Source of the DNA: Gemmatimonadaceae bacterium
Lineage (GTDB): Bacteria > Gemmatimonadota > Gemmatimonadetes > Gemmatimonadales > Gemmatimonadaceae
Direction: 5' to 3'
NCBI GenBank assembly: GCA_025934775.1
Contig: JAICWO010000001.1
Span: 1-64,000 of the forward strand
Length of the DNA: 64,000 nucleotides
Positions 26,107 through 35,235 of this stretch are shown piece after piece. The notes beneath the pieces are model-generated. The model searched no databases and had not been told where the DNA came from. It worked only from the letters and a program-made list of their open reading frames with translations. Position 1 is the first letter of the stretch. Each line of letters starts with the position of its first letter. Made by a program: the position numbers and the translations under genes.

Positions 26107-26141
26107 AACGCCGCGAGCATACGCTCGGCGGCGTTTTTCGC
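26107..26141 (+). terminator. Terminator downstream of tRNA-Ala
   Basis: AACGCCGCGAGC (26,107-26,118), loop ATAC and GCTCGGCGGCGTT (26,123-26,135) with one bulge, followed by TTTCGCTTTT. It is oriented for rightward transcripts, leaving a trailer of about 135 bases after the tRNA. Confidence 0.8.
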
Positions 26142-26172
26142 TTTTCCCACGTTCCACGTCCCACGGACAGCA

Positions 26173-27312
26173 TCAAATCGCGACCCGTTGCGTCCCCAGC
26201 AACGCCTGCCCGCGTGACCCCGCGGGATCCTCGATCCCGAGCAGCGGCACCCCCTTTCGCCGGAGCGCCGCGAGCAGCGCCGGCTTGTCGATCGCGTGCG
26301 AGTGCGCCTCGGCGGCGTCGATCACCCGCTGGTCGACCAGCGCCTCGAGTGCCGCGTTGAGCGTGATCATCCCGTGCGCGCGCGACGTCTGCATGATCGA
26401 AGCAATCTGAAACGCCTTGCCCTCGCGAATCAGGTTCGCGACCGCGGGCGTGTTGAACATCACCTCGCGCGCCGCGACCCGGCCGCCGTCGATGCGCCGG
26501 CAGAGCGTCTGCGCGATCACCGCGACGAGCGTATCGGCGAGCATCGTCCGGATCTGGTCCTGCTGGTCCGTCGGGTATTGATCGATGATGCGGTCGACCG
26601 CCGCCGTCGCCGTCGTCGTGTGCAGCGTCCCGAAGACGAGATGCCCCGTCTCGGCCGTCTCGAGCGCGATCGACATCGTTTCGAGATCTCTCATCTCGCC
26701 GATCAGCACGACGTCCGGGTCCTCGCGGAGCGCCGCCCGCAGCGCGCGCCTGAACGAGCGCGTGTGCGCGCCGACCTCGCGCTGCGTCACGACGCACCGA
26801 ATGTCCTGGTGCACGAACTCGATCGGATCCTCGATCGTCACGATGTGCTCGCGGCGGGTGCGATTGATCTGGTCGATCAACGCGCACAACGTCGTCGACT
26901 TGCCGGAGCCCGTCGGTCCGGTGACGAGCACCAGGCCGCGCCGCAGCTCGCAGACGCGCTGCACGTCGATCGACAGGCCGAGCGACTCGACCGTCGCGAT
27001 CTGCGCCGGAATGTGCCGGAACACCGCGGCCGGTCCGCGCCGGTCGTGCAGCACGTTCACGCGGAACCGTCCAACCGGAACGAGGTCGTAGGCGTAATCG
27101 GCGTCGAGGTGCTCGGCGAACTCGGCCCGCGTCGCCTCGTCCATCGACGCGGCAATCATCTCCGAGAGATCAGCGACCGCGATCGGCGGCTCGGGCAGAC
27201 GGTGCATCTCCCCGTTCACACGCACGATCGGCGGGACGCCGGCCCGCAGGTGCAGGTCCGACGCGCCCCGCTCGACCGCGGCGTTGAGCAGAGCGTCGAT
27301 GCGCGCTTTCAC
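26173..27312 (-). CDS. pilT: Type IV pilus retraction ATPase PilT
   Basis: A 379-residue cytosolic hexameric ATPase that retracts type IV pili. It has the N-terminal PAS-like region with ASDLHLRAGVPP, Walker A GPTGSGKST at residues 132-140, the Asp box VTIEDPIEF (158-166), Walker B DPDVVLIGEMRD (198-209), and the His box HLVFGTLHTTTA (224-235). PilU is an alternative, as the C-terminus is of average length and lacks a clear AIRNLIRE-type PilT signature except NLIREGKAFQI, which favours PilT. The start overlaps the stop of the upstream hybrid kinase (ATGA), so it belongs to the four-gene signalling operon. Confidence 0.92.
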   Translation of the reverse strand: MKARIDALLNAAVERGASDLHLRAGVPPIVRVNGEMHRLPEPPIAVADLSEMIAASMDEATRAEFAEHLDADYAYDLVPVGRFRVNVLHDRRGPAAVFRHIPAQIATVESLGLSIDVQRVCELRRGLVLVTGPTGSGKSTTLCALIDQINRTRREHIVTIEDPIEFVHQDIRCVVTQREVGAHTRSFRRALRAALREDPDVVLIGEMRDLETMSIALETAETGHLVFGTLHTTTATAAVDRIIDQYPTDQQDQIRTMLADTLVAVIAQTLCRRIDGGRVAAREVMFNTPAVANLIREGKAFQIASIMQTSRAHGMITLNAALEALVDQRVIDAAEAHSHAIDKPALLAALRRKGVPLLGIEDPAGSRGQALLGTQRVAI

Positions 27313-28715
27313 GCCGCTTCGTCCGACGCGACCTCGTAGCGCGGCAGCGCCACGCGGAAGCGCGTGCCCACCCCGGGCTCGCTGTGTACTTGCACGAAGC
27401 CGCCGGACTGCTCGACGATGCCATGGACGATCGAGAGACCGAGACCGGTGCCTTTGCCTTCGGGCTTGGTGGTGAAGAACGGCTCGAAGATCCGGTCGAT
27501 GAGTGGTGACGCCATGCCGGTGCCGGTGTCCGCCACGTCGATCGCGACGAACGAGCCGGTGCGGCCGGCGCCGGGGCGTGTCAATTCGGCGTTCGCGGTC
27601 GCGATCGTGAGCCGGCCCCCGTTCGGCATCGCGTCGCGCGCGTTCACGACGAGATTGAGCAGCACCTGCTCCACCTGCCCGGGATCGGCGTGCACCGGAT
27701 CGACGTGCTCCGCCAACGCGAGCTGGAGATCGAGATCGTCGCCGACGAGCCGGCGCAGAATGTTCTCCAGCCCCGTGATCGTGTCGTTGAGATCGAGCGT
27801 TTGTGGATTGAGCGTTTGCTTACGACTGAACGCGAGGAGCTGCCGCGTCAGCGCCGCGCCGCGTCCCGCCGCGCCGAGGATCTCCTCGAGCAGCGGGCGG
27901 TCGGGATCCTCGGCGGGGCGCTCGTTCCGGAGGATCGACGCGAAGCCGGTGATCGCCGTGAGCACGTTGTTGAAGTCGTGCGCGATGCCGCCGGCCAACC
28001 GCCCGACGGCCTCCATCTTCTGCGCGTGCCGCACCACGCCCTCGAGGCGGCGCTGCTCGGTGAGGTCGCGCACGGAGTGCACGTGCATGCCCGGCGCGAA
28101 CGCCGACCCGCGCACGTCGACGAACGGCAGCACCGGCGCGAGCAGCACGTCGAGCGGCTGGCCGCGGAGCGCGTCGACCGAGCGCGCGACGAGCGCCACG
28201 GCCGCCGGATTCGCGTCGATGATCCGCTTGTCATCATCGGTGATGAACACCGCGTCGTTCACGCACTCGAACATGCGGCGGAGCCGCAGCTCGCTCTCGG
28301 CGAGGAGCGACTCGGTGTGGCGGCGGTGCCAGCGATCGCCCGCGCGCGCGATGCTCGTGACGAGGTGCTCCGGCGCGACCGGCTTGACGAGATAGTCGTA
28401 GCTTTGCTCGCGGAGCGCCGCGACCGCGCTGTCAACGCTCGCGAAGCCGGTGAGGATCAGCACCTCGAGCAGCGGCGCGATCGATCGCAGCTCCGCGACG
28501 AGCTGCATGCCGTCCATGTCCGGCAGCTTGAGGTCGACGAGCGCGATCGCGGGCGGGTCCTGCCGCTGTCGCGTCATGTCGATCCCCTCACGCCCGGAGC
28601 CGGCGGCGATCGGGTCGTAGCCGCGGAAGCGCAGGATGTCTCCGATCGTTCGAACCATCGCGACGTCGTCGTCGACGACCAGAATCGGCAGGCGGTCAGG
28701 CACTGAACACCTCAT
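27309..28715 (-). CDS. Receiver-PAS-histidine kinase hybrid
   Basis: A 468-residue soluble signalling protein: receiver domain (residues 9-125, phospho-acceptor Asp61 in VDLKLPDMDG), a PAS-like domain (about 140-225), HisKA with GGIAHDFNNVLTAI (His near residue 246), and a HATPase domain with NLVVNARDAMPNGG, DTGTGM and GTGLGLSIVHG. It has no membrane segment, so it acts in the cytosol. Its input is probably phosphorylation of the receiver by the upstream kinase. A GTG four codons in (28,703) is an alternative start. It overlaps the double-receiver gene upstream and pilT downstream. Confidence 0.92.
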   Translation of the reverse strand: MRCSVPDRLPILVVDDDVAMVRTIGDILRFRGYDPIAAGSGREGIDMTRQRQDPPAIALVDLKLPDMDGMQLVAELRSIAPLLEVLILTGFASVDSAVAALREQSYDYLVKPVAPEHLVTSIARAGDRWHRRHTESLLAESELRLRRMFECVNDAVFITDDDKRIIDANPAAVALVARSVDALRGQPLDVLLAPVLPFVDVRGSAFAPGMHVHSVRDLTEQRRLEGVVRHAQKMEAVGRLAGGIAHDFNNVLTAITGFASILRNERPAEDPDRPLLEEILGAAGRGAALTRQLLAFSRKQTLNPQTLDLNDTITGLENILRRLVGDDLDLQLALAEHVDPVHADPGQVEQVLLNLVVNARDAMPNGGRLTIATANAELTRPGAGRTGSFVAIDVADTGTGMASPLIDRIFEPFFTTKPEGKGTGLGLSIVHGIVEQSGGFVQVHSEPGVGTRFRVALPRYEVASDEAA

Positions 28716-29421
28716 CGAGAAGGCGCAACATGTCGTCCGGCGGGAACGGCTTCTTGAGCACGGCGTATGCCGATTCCGTTGCCCGCGACGCCGTCGCGAG
28801 CAGGTTCTCGGATCCGCTATAGAGAATCAGAATGACGCCGGGGTTGGCGCGCCGGATCGCGAGCACCGAGGTCTCCGGGTCGACCGCGTCGAGCCGCATG
28901 TCGAGCAGCACCACCCCCGGCGACGCTTTGGACAGCTGCGTGAGCGCGCCGCCGAGCGAGTCGGCGCGCAGCACCGTGTAGCCGCGCTGCTGGAGGATCT
29001 CGGCCAGGCTCGCCAGAAAGGCGTGGTTGTCGTCGACCACGAGCACGCGCCGCTCGGGTTCCGTGATCGTCTCCAGCATCTCGAGCAGCCCCTTGATCGC
29101 GAGCGGCTTTGAGAGAATCCTCACGGCGCCCTGGCGCTCGGCCTCGGCCAGCAGCTCGGCCGTGGAGTACGCCGTCATGAGCATTACGGGCAGCCCGGGG
29201 TGCTCCTCGCGGATCACGCGCAGCGCGTCCACGCCCGTCATCCCGCCCATGCGCACGTCCATGAGCACGACGTCGAACTCGTGCGACCGGAGGCATTCCA
29301 GCGCCTCCTCGCCGGCGTGCACGCCGTGCGCCTGCCAGCCGTGCATCTGCAGGATGTCGCATAGCGTGCGCACCATGAGTACTTCATCATCGACGATCAG
29401 AATGCGGCGTTGCGTCGTCAT
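28696..29421 (-). CDS. Double-receiver response regulator
   Basis: A 241-residue protein made only of two receiver domains. The first (residues 6-118) has phospho-Asp55 in LMDVRMGGM and Lys105 in LSKPL; the second (124-240) has Asp174 in LLDMRLDA and a conserved KKPF. There is no DNA-binding or enzyme output, so it is a phosphorelay or protein-interaction switch. Its start overlaps the upstream membrane kinase stop (ATGA at 29,418-29,421) and its end overlaps the hybrid kinase. Confidence 0.93.
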   Translation of the reverse strand: MTTQRRILIVDDEVLMVRTLCDILQMHGWQAHGVHAGEEALECLRSHEFDVVLMDVRMGGMTGVDALRVIREEHPGLPVMLMTAYSTAELLAEAERQGAVRILSKPLAIKGLLEMLETITEPERRVLVVDDNHAFLASLAEILQQRGYTVLRADSLGGALTQLSKASPGVVLLDMRLDAVDPETSVLAIRRANPGVILILYSGSENLLATASRATESAYAVLKKPFPPDDMLRLLDEVFSA

Positions 29422-31223
29422 GCGGCGGTCGGCATGGTGAGATAGAACGTCGTGCCCTGGCCCACCGACGACTGGAACGTCAGCGACCCGCCGTTGTTCT
29501 CGGCGAGCATGCGCGAGACCGTGAGGCCAAGGCCCAAACCCTTCGTCTTCGTGGTGAACAGCGGCTCGAAGACCCGCGCCGCCACGTCGGGCGGCATGCC
29601 CGGCCCCGTGTCGGTCACCTCGAGCCGCACGGTGCCGTTGCCGTCGTGATGCGCGCGGCAGCGCAGCTTGCCGCCGCGCTCGCCCATCGCCTGCACGCCG
29701 TTCATCACGAGGTTGAACACCACCTGTCCGATCTGCACCGGATCCACGTGCACCGCCGGGAGCGTCGCCGGCACGTCGAGCTCCACGCTCACGTTCGTCG
29801 GCACGTCGAGGCGCAGGACCTGGCCGCGCACCAGCGCTTCCGGCGTGGTCGGCATGCGCGAAGCCGGCTTGGTGCGCGCGAAGTCGAGCAGGTCGGAGAT
29901 GATCTTCTCCGACAGCGCGATCTGCGTGCGCAGAATGCCGAGGTAGTCGCGCACCATCTGATGCGGATCGGGAATCACCGATTCGAGCACGAACACCGCG
30001 TTGGTCATCACGCCCAATGGATTGCGCAGCTCGTGGCCCACGCCGCCCGCGAGCTGGCCGAGCACCGCGAGCCGCTCGCGCTTCACGTTCTCTTCCTGCG
30101 CGAGCTGCAGATCGAACAACGCCTTCTCGAGCGCGACGGTCCGTTCACTGACCTGATCCTCGAGCTGCTGTTGGTTGCGTTCGATCTGCTCCGCCATCTC
30201 GTTGAATGAGACAGTCAGACGGCCGATTTCGTCGCTTCCCGCGTACGACATCCGCGGTCCATAATGGCCGCGCGCCAATTCCTCGGCGGCATGCGCGAGA
30301 TCGTCGATCGGTCGCGTGATGTGCCGGATCACGACCCACGCGACGATGCCGCCGGCGAGAATCACCGCGAGCGCGAGGAGCGCCAACTCCCACATCACCG
30401 ACGTCGCGGCCGCGAGCGCGGTCGCCGCGGGCTGTCCGACGAGAAACACCCAGCGGGTGTTCGGCAGCGGCGCACCCGCCGCGAGCGTGTTGCCGTCGTC
30501 CGTCTGGCGATTGCCCTGGAGGAGGTGCGCGAGCGTCGCGTTGTCCACGGGCGGCGGAATGCGCGTCGCCATGTCGGTCCACACGCTGCCGTCCGCATTG
30601 CCGACGTACAGCGTCGCCTCCTTCCCGATCAGCCCACCGATCAGTTTCACCTGTCCGCCGGTGTCGCTGAGCAGCTGTGTGAGCTCGACGCGGCCGAGCG
30701 TATCGTTGCCGCTGACGAGCGGAGCGCCGATCGCGTAGCCCACGCGTTGGCGATAGGGGAAGAAGGGACTGATCCCCGTGGTGTGCCACGCGCGCTCGGA
30801 CGTGTCGGCCAACGCACCGTCGCCGGTGAACAGCCGCGATCCATCACGACGCGTGATCTGGATTACACCCACCGGTGCCGCGCGCGCGGCGCGTACGCTG
30901 TCGAGCGCTGCCCGCGCCGCGGCTTCGCCCGTACCCGTGGCGAGCCAGTGCGCGATCGCCGGCCGCGCGCCAATACTTTGCGCGTCAACTACCGCGCGAC
31001 GAACCGATGGCTCGTACACCGCCGCGACACGGTCCGCCGCGCCGCGCAATCGATCGAGCGCGGCGGCCTTGGTCGACAGACGCACCGCGCGATAGGACAC
31101 GACAATGACGCCGCCCGTGCATAGCGCGAGCAGCGCCACGACAACCATCGGCATCCGGACGCGCAGAGGGACGAAGCGGCTTTGCAATCGATCGAGCATG
31201 TCTGTGATACCTTGTGCTTTCAC
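29418..31223 (-). CDS. Membrane sensor histidine kinase
   Basis: A 601-residue inner-membrane kinase. TM1 is about residues 24-44 and TM2 about 277-298, flanking a periplasmic dCache/double-PAS-like sensor (45-276). A HAMP domain covers 299-352, then a coiled region, HisKA with GGVGHELRNPLG (His397), and a HATPase domain with NLVMNGVQAMGERGG, DTGPGM and GLGLGLTVSRML. First gene of the signalling operon ending in pilT. The ATG at 31,223 was chosen; ATG at 31,199 is also possible. Diverges from a LysR regulator 78 bases away. Confidence 0.93.
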   Translation of the reverse strand: MKAQGITDMLDRLQSRFVPLRVRMPMVVVALLALCTGGVIVVSYRAVRLSTKAAALDRLRGAADRVAAVYEPSVRRAVVDAQSIGARPAIAHWLATGTGEAAARAALDSVRAARAAPVGVIQITRRDGSRLFTGDGALADTSERAWHTTGISPFFPYRQRVGYAIGAPLVSGNDTLGRVELTQLLSDTGGQVKLIGGLIGKEATLYVGNADGSVWTDMATRIPPPVDNATLAHLLQGNRQTDDGNTLAAGAPLPNTRWVFLVGQPAATALAAATSVMWELALLALAVILAGGIVAWVVIRHITRPIDDLAHAAEELARGHYGPRMSYAGSDEIGRLTVSFNEMAEQIERNQQQLEDQVSERTVALEKALFDLQLAQEENVKRERLAVLGQLAGGVGHELRNPLGVMTNAVFVLESVIPDPHQMVRDYLGILRTQIALSEKIISDLLDFARTKPASRMPTTPEALVRGQVLRLDVPTNVSVELDVPATLPAVHVDPVQIGQVVFNLVMNGVQAMGERGGKLRCRAHHDGNGTVRLEVTDTGPGMPPDVAARVFEPLFTTKTKGLGLGLTVSRMLAENNGGSLTFQSSVGQGTTFYLTMPTAA

Positions 31224-31300
31224 GGTAATGTTCTGGCGTGGAGCATAGAGCCGTCAAATGCACCTTGTAGATTGTTCCTATCTGATTTGGAGATTATTAA

Positions 31301-32185
31301 TTGGAGCTTCGTCAGTTGGCACATTTCGTAGCCGTCGCTGAGGAACAGAGTTTCACGCGCGCGGCACGTCGCATGCATATCGTCCAGTCCGGCATCTCGG
31401 CTTCGATCGCCACCCTCGAGCGAGAGCTGGACACCCCCCTCTTCCGCAGATCCAAGCACCACGTCGAGCTCACGGAAGCCGGCCGAGCCCTCCTCGCCGG
31501 CGCGCGTCGCGCGCTTGCGGCCGTCGCCGAGGCCCACGCAGCGGTGCGCTATACCTCCGGACCGCTCACCGGCACCCTCCGCATTGGAGTGATCCAGGCG
31601 ATTCCGCCGCGGCTTCGCCTCTCATCGTTGCTGCGCGATTTTCACCTGGCGTATCCCGGCGTCTACCTGGACGTGTACCGGCTCGCCACGCCGCTGTTCG
31701 ACGAATTGCGCAGCGGCCAAGTCGACATCGCGATCGGTCCGGGGCACGCACCGGAAGGCATCGTCTCCATTCCGCTCGGCCGCTACCCGTTCGCGCTCGC
31801 CGTGCGCGAGTCCGATCCGCTCGCGAAACGGTCGAGCGTGACGATCGAGCACACCGCGGATCTGCCGCAGATCGCGGCGCCGCGCAGCTGGGTCTCGCGG
31901 AACCTCGTCGATCGATGCTTCGCCGACGCCGGATTCACGCGCCGGATCGTCGCCGAGTCGAACGATTTCGTGTTGATGCTCGGGATGGTGGCGTCCGGCG
32001 TTGGCGTCGCGATCGTGCCGGACACCGTCGCTCGCTTTGGACCGTCCGTGCGCTTCGTGCCGTTCAAACCGTCGATCGGCGAATGGTCGGCCGCGCTGCT
32101 CTACATGGGTCCCGAGCCGACGAAGCCCGCGGCGCGCGCATTGCTCGACATGTTCACGTCGCGGCGCGAGCAGTACGCGCCGTAG
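31301..32185 (+). CDS. LysR-family transcriptional regulator
   Basis: A 294-residue regulator with a TTG start. The N-terminal winged HTH (residues 1-60, MELRQLAHFVAVAEEQSFTR then AARRMHIVQSGISASIATLE) is typical of LysR. The co-inducer binding domain spans about 90-290. The TTG start is the one that matches the family N-terminus. LysR genes often control the divergent neighbour; here that is the sensor kinase-pilT operon, with only 78 bases between. Confidence 0.92.
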   Translation: MELRQLAHFVAVAEEQSFTRAARRMHIVQSGISASIATLERELDTPLFRRSKHHVELTEAGRALLAGARRALAAVAEAHAAVRYTSGPLTGTLRIGVIQAIPPRLRLSSLLRDFHLAYPGVYLDVYRLATPLFDELRSGQVDIAIGPGHAPEGIVSIPLGRYPFALAVRESDPLAKRSSVTIEHTADLPQIAAPRSWVSRNLVDRCFADAGFTRRIVAESNDFVLMLGMVASGVGVAIVPDTVARFGPSVRFVPFKPSIGEWSAALLYMGPEPTKPAARALLDMFTSRREQYAP

Positions 32186-32197
32186 CGAGACGGCGCG

Positions 32198-33547
32198 CTA
32201 CTTCGGCTCCGTCCCCTCGGCCGACGCGCGCCAGCGGCCGCCGAGGGCGCGGACGTCGGATTGCAGCGCGACGAAGCCGTCGTGCAGGAACGCGTCTTCC
32301 TGCGCTTCGACCCGTTTGTCGAGGTCCCCGATCGCGTGCGAGGCGAGCGAGCCGAGGAAGCGCATGATCGGGCTCTCCTGCACGTCGAGCCGCGTGCGGC
32401 GGGCGAAGACACTTTGCCCGCCGCTCGTATCGCGCACCGAGAGTTGGAAGAGCGAGCCGTCGCCCTCGAACGGCCGGCGCAGCGGCGTGCGGATCAATCG
32501 CTCGGTGATGAGCGGAAGATCCCACTGCGGCTCGTGCCGCGCGACGATCGTCCAGGCCCGGTCGTGACCCGTATTAGAGATCACGAAATCGCTGACGAGG
32601 TGGTGAAAGCCGACCGTGAACAGACGGACCTTGAGCGAGACGTCGGAGGTGAGGACGAGGCTGTCCGCCCACGGCCGCGCGGGCCCGAAGAGCGTGACGA
32701 GATTTCCGTTCTGCACGCGATAGCGGAGCGTGAGCCGGCGGTTGGCGCCGACGGCCTCGAAGAGCTGCGCGCCGCCGCGATCGGCGAGGCTGAACGTGTA
32801 CTTGGCGGGGCCGAGGTACTTGTCGAGGTACGCGGCAAGCTGCGGGTACTCGGCGCGCATGAGCTCCGGATGGAACGCGAGCGTGAGCGCCACCGACGTG
32901 GTGCTCGCCGGTCCCGGCGCCACGCGGATCGAATCGATCGCGAAGCCGTGGCCGAACGCGGCGGCGCCGTGCGGGAACGCGGCGCGCTCGTTCTCCCGCA
33001 GCTCTGCCTCCGTCCGTCCCTCGGTTGCTTTCAATAATGCTAATATCAAATTGCTCACGTCTTGCGCACCGATCGCGCCGATGGCGAGATCGACGTTCGT
33101 GTCCCACCGATACACCGACGGGGCGAGCTGCTGGAGCGTGATCGTGTGGCGCGTATCGCCCGGGTGTTCGGCCGGGGAGAGACTCGCGCGCTCCTCGAGG
33201 TGGTAGCGTCCGTTCTCGACCGTGCCGCTCACGTACATGCGCCGCAGCGTTGGCGACGGTCGCGAGATCCAGACGCTGGTGTCGTCGAAGATGCGCGACG
33301 GCACGAGCGCGGAGCCCGCGAGTTTCAGGCGGGCGGCATCGTAACGCGGCGCGAGGAGCGGCGTGTCGAAGCGCGTCGCGAACGCGGCGAAGAGCTGATC
33401 GGCGCGCGATTCGGCGGCGGCGGGGTCGGGTCCAACGGCGCGGAGCGTGTCGCGACAGGCGGTCGTACTGGCGGTCAGAATGACGGCCGCGGCTGCTGCG
33501 GCCGCGTGGCGGAGCCAGGCTGACGCCGTACGACGCGAGATGTGCAA
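32198..33547 (-). CDS. Lipoprotein of unknown function
   Basis: A 449-residue protein with a signal segment rich in Ala and a lipobox-like STTAC (Cys31). The TTG at 33,547 is the only start giving a full signal peptide; no ribosome-binding site is clear. The body has no family I recognise. It contains a serine/Asp-rich beta domain with SRPSPTLRRMYVSGTVENGRY-like strands and a region near residues 200-330 that includes FHPELMRAEYPQLAAYLDKY. It ends 13 bases after the LysR gene stop, convergent. Exported and membrane-anchored; role unknown. Confidence 0.75.
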   Translation of the reverse strand: MHISRRTASAWLRHAAAAAAAVILTASTTACRDTLRAVGPDPAAAESRADQLFAAFATRFDTPLLAPRYDAARLKLAGSALVPSRIFDDTSVWISRPSPTLRRMYVSGTVENGRYHLEERASLSPAEHPGDTRHTITLQQLAPSVYRWDTNVDLAIGAIGAQDVSNLILALLKATEGRTEAELRENERAAFPHGAAAFGHGFAIDSIRVAPGPASTTSVALTLAFHPELMRAEYPQLAAYLDKYLGPAKYTFSLADRGGAQLFEAVGANRRLTLRYRVQNGNLVTLFGPARPWADSLVLTSDVSLKVRLFTVGFHHLVSDFVISNTGHDRAWTIVARHEPQWDLPLITERLIRTPLRRPFEGDGSLFQLSVRDTSGGQSVFARRTRLDVQESPIMRFLGSLASHAIGDLDKRVEAQEDAFLHDGFVALQSDVRALGGRWRASAEGTEPK

Positions 33548-33618
33548 GCGGTGGATTGGATTGGGGTTACGGCGGTGGCGCGGACGGGCGGGGCAGTGCG
33601 AGTGAGCGTTGAGCGGGG

Positions 33619-33647
33619 TTGATCGAGGGTGATGCGGAGACTATACT
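33619..33647 (+). promoter_or_regulatory. Predicted promoter of tRNA-Gln
   Basis: TTGATC at 33,619-33,624 and TATACT at 33,642-33,647 with a 17-base spacer, about 80 bases before the tRNA. The run between them and the tRNA is GT-rich and has no gene. Confidence 0.6.
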
Positions 33648-33726
33648 TTAAGGTTCCCGGGCGACGTGCACTGGTGCGTTGTGGTGTGTGTGGTGTATGG
33701 TAGGTAAATGTAGTGGGAGTTGTTGC

Positions 33727-33799
33727 TGCCCCTTGGTGTAACTGGCAACACGCCTGACTCTGGATCAGGAGAGTCCTGGTTCGATCCCAGGAGGGGCAA
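33727..33799 (+). tRNA. tRNA-Gln (anticodon CTG), integration target
   Basis: A 73-nt cloverleaf: acceptor TGCCCCT/AGGGGCA, D-arm GTGT/ACAC, anticodon stem CCTGA/TCAGG with loop CTCTGGA (anticodon CTG, reads CAG), T-arm CCTGG/CCAGG. No CCA is encoded. Its 3' part from the anticodon loop on (33,758 onward) belongs to a 53-bp sequence repeated at 47,071-47,123, so an integrated element has replaced the original 3' end with an identical copy and left the gene intact. Confidence 0.95.
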
Positions 33800-33810
33800 C
33801 TGAGAGCCCG
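33758..33810 (+). repeat. attL: left 53-bp direct repeat
   Basis: Runs from the tRNA-Gln anticodon loop through the end of the tRNA and the first 11 bases beyond it, ending in GAGAGCCCG. Identical at all 53 positions to 47,071-47,123. Confidence 0.95.
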
Positions 33811-33840
33811 ACATTGCTTTAGGCGATGTCGGGCTCTTTG
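33803..33840 (+). terminator. tRNA-Gln terminator supplied by the element
   Basis: AGAGCCCGACAT (33,803-33,814), an 11-base loop and ATGTCGGGCTCT (33,826-33,837) followed by TTG. It begins inside attL and continues into element DNA, so its right half was brought by the element. The presumed original version is at 47,116-47,153. Confidence 0.8.
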
Positions 33841-33856
33841 TCGTTTGGCGGAGTTG

Positions 33857-33879
33857 GGCAGTTTCTATGTCAGTTTCTC
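33857..33879 (+). repeat. Left copy of a 23-bp subterminal direct repeat
   Basis: GGCAGTTTCTATGTCAGTTT followed by CTC, identical to 46,947-46,969. It contains CAGTTTCT twice with a 12-bp period. Position near both ends fits integrase arm-type binding sites (inference). Confidence 0.85.
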
Positions 33880-33910
33880 TGGCGAGCGTTTGGCGGCTCG
33901 CCGGTGCGGC

Positions 33911-35233
33911 TCATCCGGCCTTCGTTGAGCTGCTCGCGGCTGCCTTCGCGAGCGATGGATCATGCCGCTTTCGCGGCTCGCTGGTCACGGCCAGCAAATC
34001 GGCATCGTCCGGCTGATCGTAGCACTTGAGCATCGTGTCGAAGTCCGACCAACCGCCCGCGACCGCGACCGCCTTGATCGGATGATGCGACCGTTCCGTC
34101 CGCCATTTCCTGCGGTACGGATGACACGTGCCGCCGACGAGCTTGGGCAACTCGGCCGCATCCTCCGCCTGACGGATGCGCTGCGACAACAACTCCGGCG
34201 GCGACGGCTCGTCCGGCTTCTCTTCCCGAGGGAAGACCCGTCCGCCAACCGCGCCGAGCTTCTTCTGGAACTCGCGAACCATTGCGAAGAAGTCGTCAGG
34301 GTAGGCGACCACCCACGTCCGCCCCTTCTTGTCGTGCTCCGCGCGCCAGGTGACGCGCTTCGCCTCGAAGTCGAAGTCGGACCAACGAAGCCCCATGATC
34401 GCACCGCGGCGCCGGCCGGTTGCTTCCAACAACGTCAGACCGAACTCCGCGCGCACCCACGACACATAGCGACGATGAGCACGCGCTCGATCTTTCGGTT
34501 TCGCCAACGTGCGTGACTCCTCGGCGTAACGCTGCTGGAACTGCTGCATTGCTTGGCGCGTCGCGTCGAATCGCTCGACGCTCGCCACCGGCCGTTGCAC
34601 GTCAACTTCACCCTTCACGCGAACGTGTGCGATCGGATTCCGCTCGAGCCACACCACACCGCCAGGCATCGGGCGCGTGCATGCCCAATACAACATCTGC
34701 TTGAGCAGTTTGATGTCCGCCTGCACCGTGCGTTGACGCACTTTCGGCGTGACCAACTTCTTCGGTCCGTATCGAATGCCGCCGGCGCGCCGTCGTGCTT
34801 CGTACTGCCGCACGTGGTGCTCCGTCAGCGTGCGAACGTCCGTGTCCTCTCCCAGGGCAGAGCAGAGAATCGATGCGCGGGTACGCGTCTCTTCCTTGGT
34901 GCGATCGGTGTTGTCGAGAAACATCGGCGACTCGGCGAGAAATGCTTTGATCAATTCACCAAGTCGAACTGCTGATGCCGCTGGCTTTGGTGCGATGCCA
35001 GTGAGCAGAGAAGCGAGCAACGTGCGTCCCAACTTCTCCGCTTCGGCGCGCTCGCGCGTCTTCAGCGAGATGCGATCCCGCCCCTTTCCGGGAATGTGCA
35101 CCTCGCGGTAAAAGCTCCCGTCTTTCGTGATTTGAAACAGCCGGACCCGGCATCCTCGATGACCGAGGGAGCAGGCCCACGTTCCGTTCTTGGACTTGCG
35201 CCACTGATCGCGGCGCGTTTGGCGAAGAGTCAT
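33911..35233 (-). CDS. Tyrosine-type site-specific integrase
   Basis: A 440-residue phage-type integrase next to attL and reading toward the tRNA, the classical layout. The N-terminal part has Cys/basic strands and a SAM-like core-binding helix bundle (about residues 90-230). The catalytic domain has Arg I in ATGRRRGAIMGLRW, the HxxxR box in CHPYRRKWRTE, and the nucleophile region GGWSDFDTMLKCYDQ with Tyr in KCYD. It carries out integration and, with the Xis-like protein, excision between the 53-bp sites. Starts 2 bases after the Xis-like gene ends, so the pair is co-transcribed. Confidence 0.94.
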   Translation of the reverse strand: MTLRQTRRDQWRKSKNGTWACSLGHRGCRVRLFQITKDGSFYREVHIPGKGRDRISLKTRERAEAEKLGRTLLASLLTGIAPKPAASAVRLGELIKAFLAESPMFLDNTDRTKEETRTRASILCSALGEDTDVRTLTEHHVRQYEARRRAGGIRYGPKKLVTPKVRQRTVQADIKLLKQMLYWACTRPMPGGVVWLERNPIAHVRVKGEVDVQRPVASVERFDATRQAMQQFQQRYAEESRTLAKPKDRARAHRRYVSWVRAEFGLTLLEATGRRRGAIMGLRWSDFDFEAKRVTWRAEHDKKGRTWVVAYPDDFFAMVREFQKKLGAVGGRVFPREEKPDEPSPPELLSQRIRQAEDAAELPKLVGGTCHPYRRKWRTERSHHPIKAVAVAGGWSDFDTMLKCYDQPDDADLLAVTSEPRKRHDPSLAKAAASSSTKAG

Positions 35234-35235
35234 TG

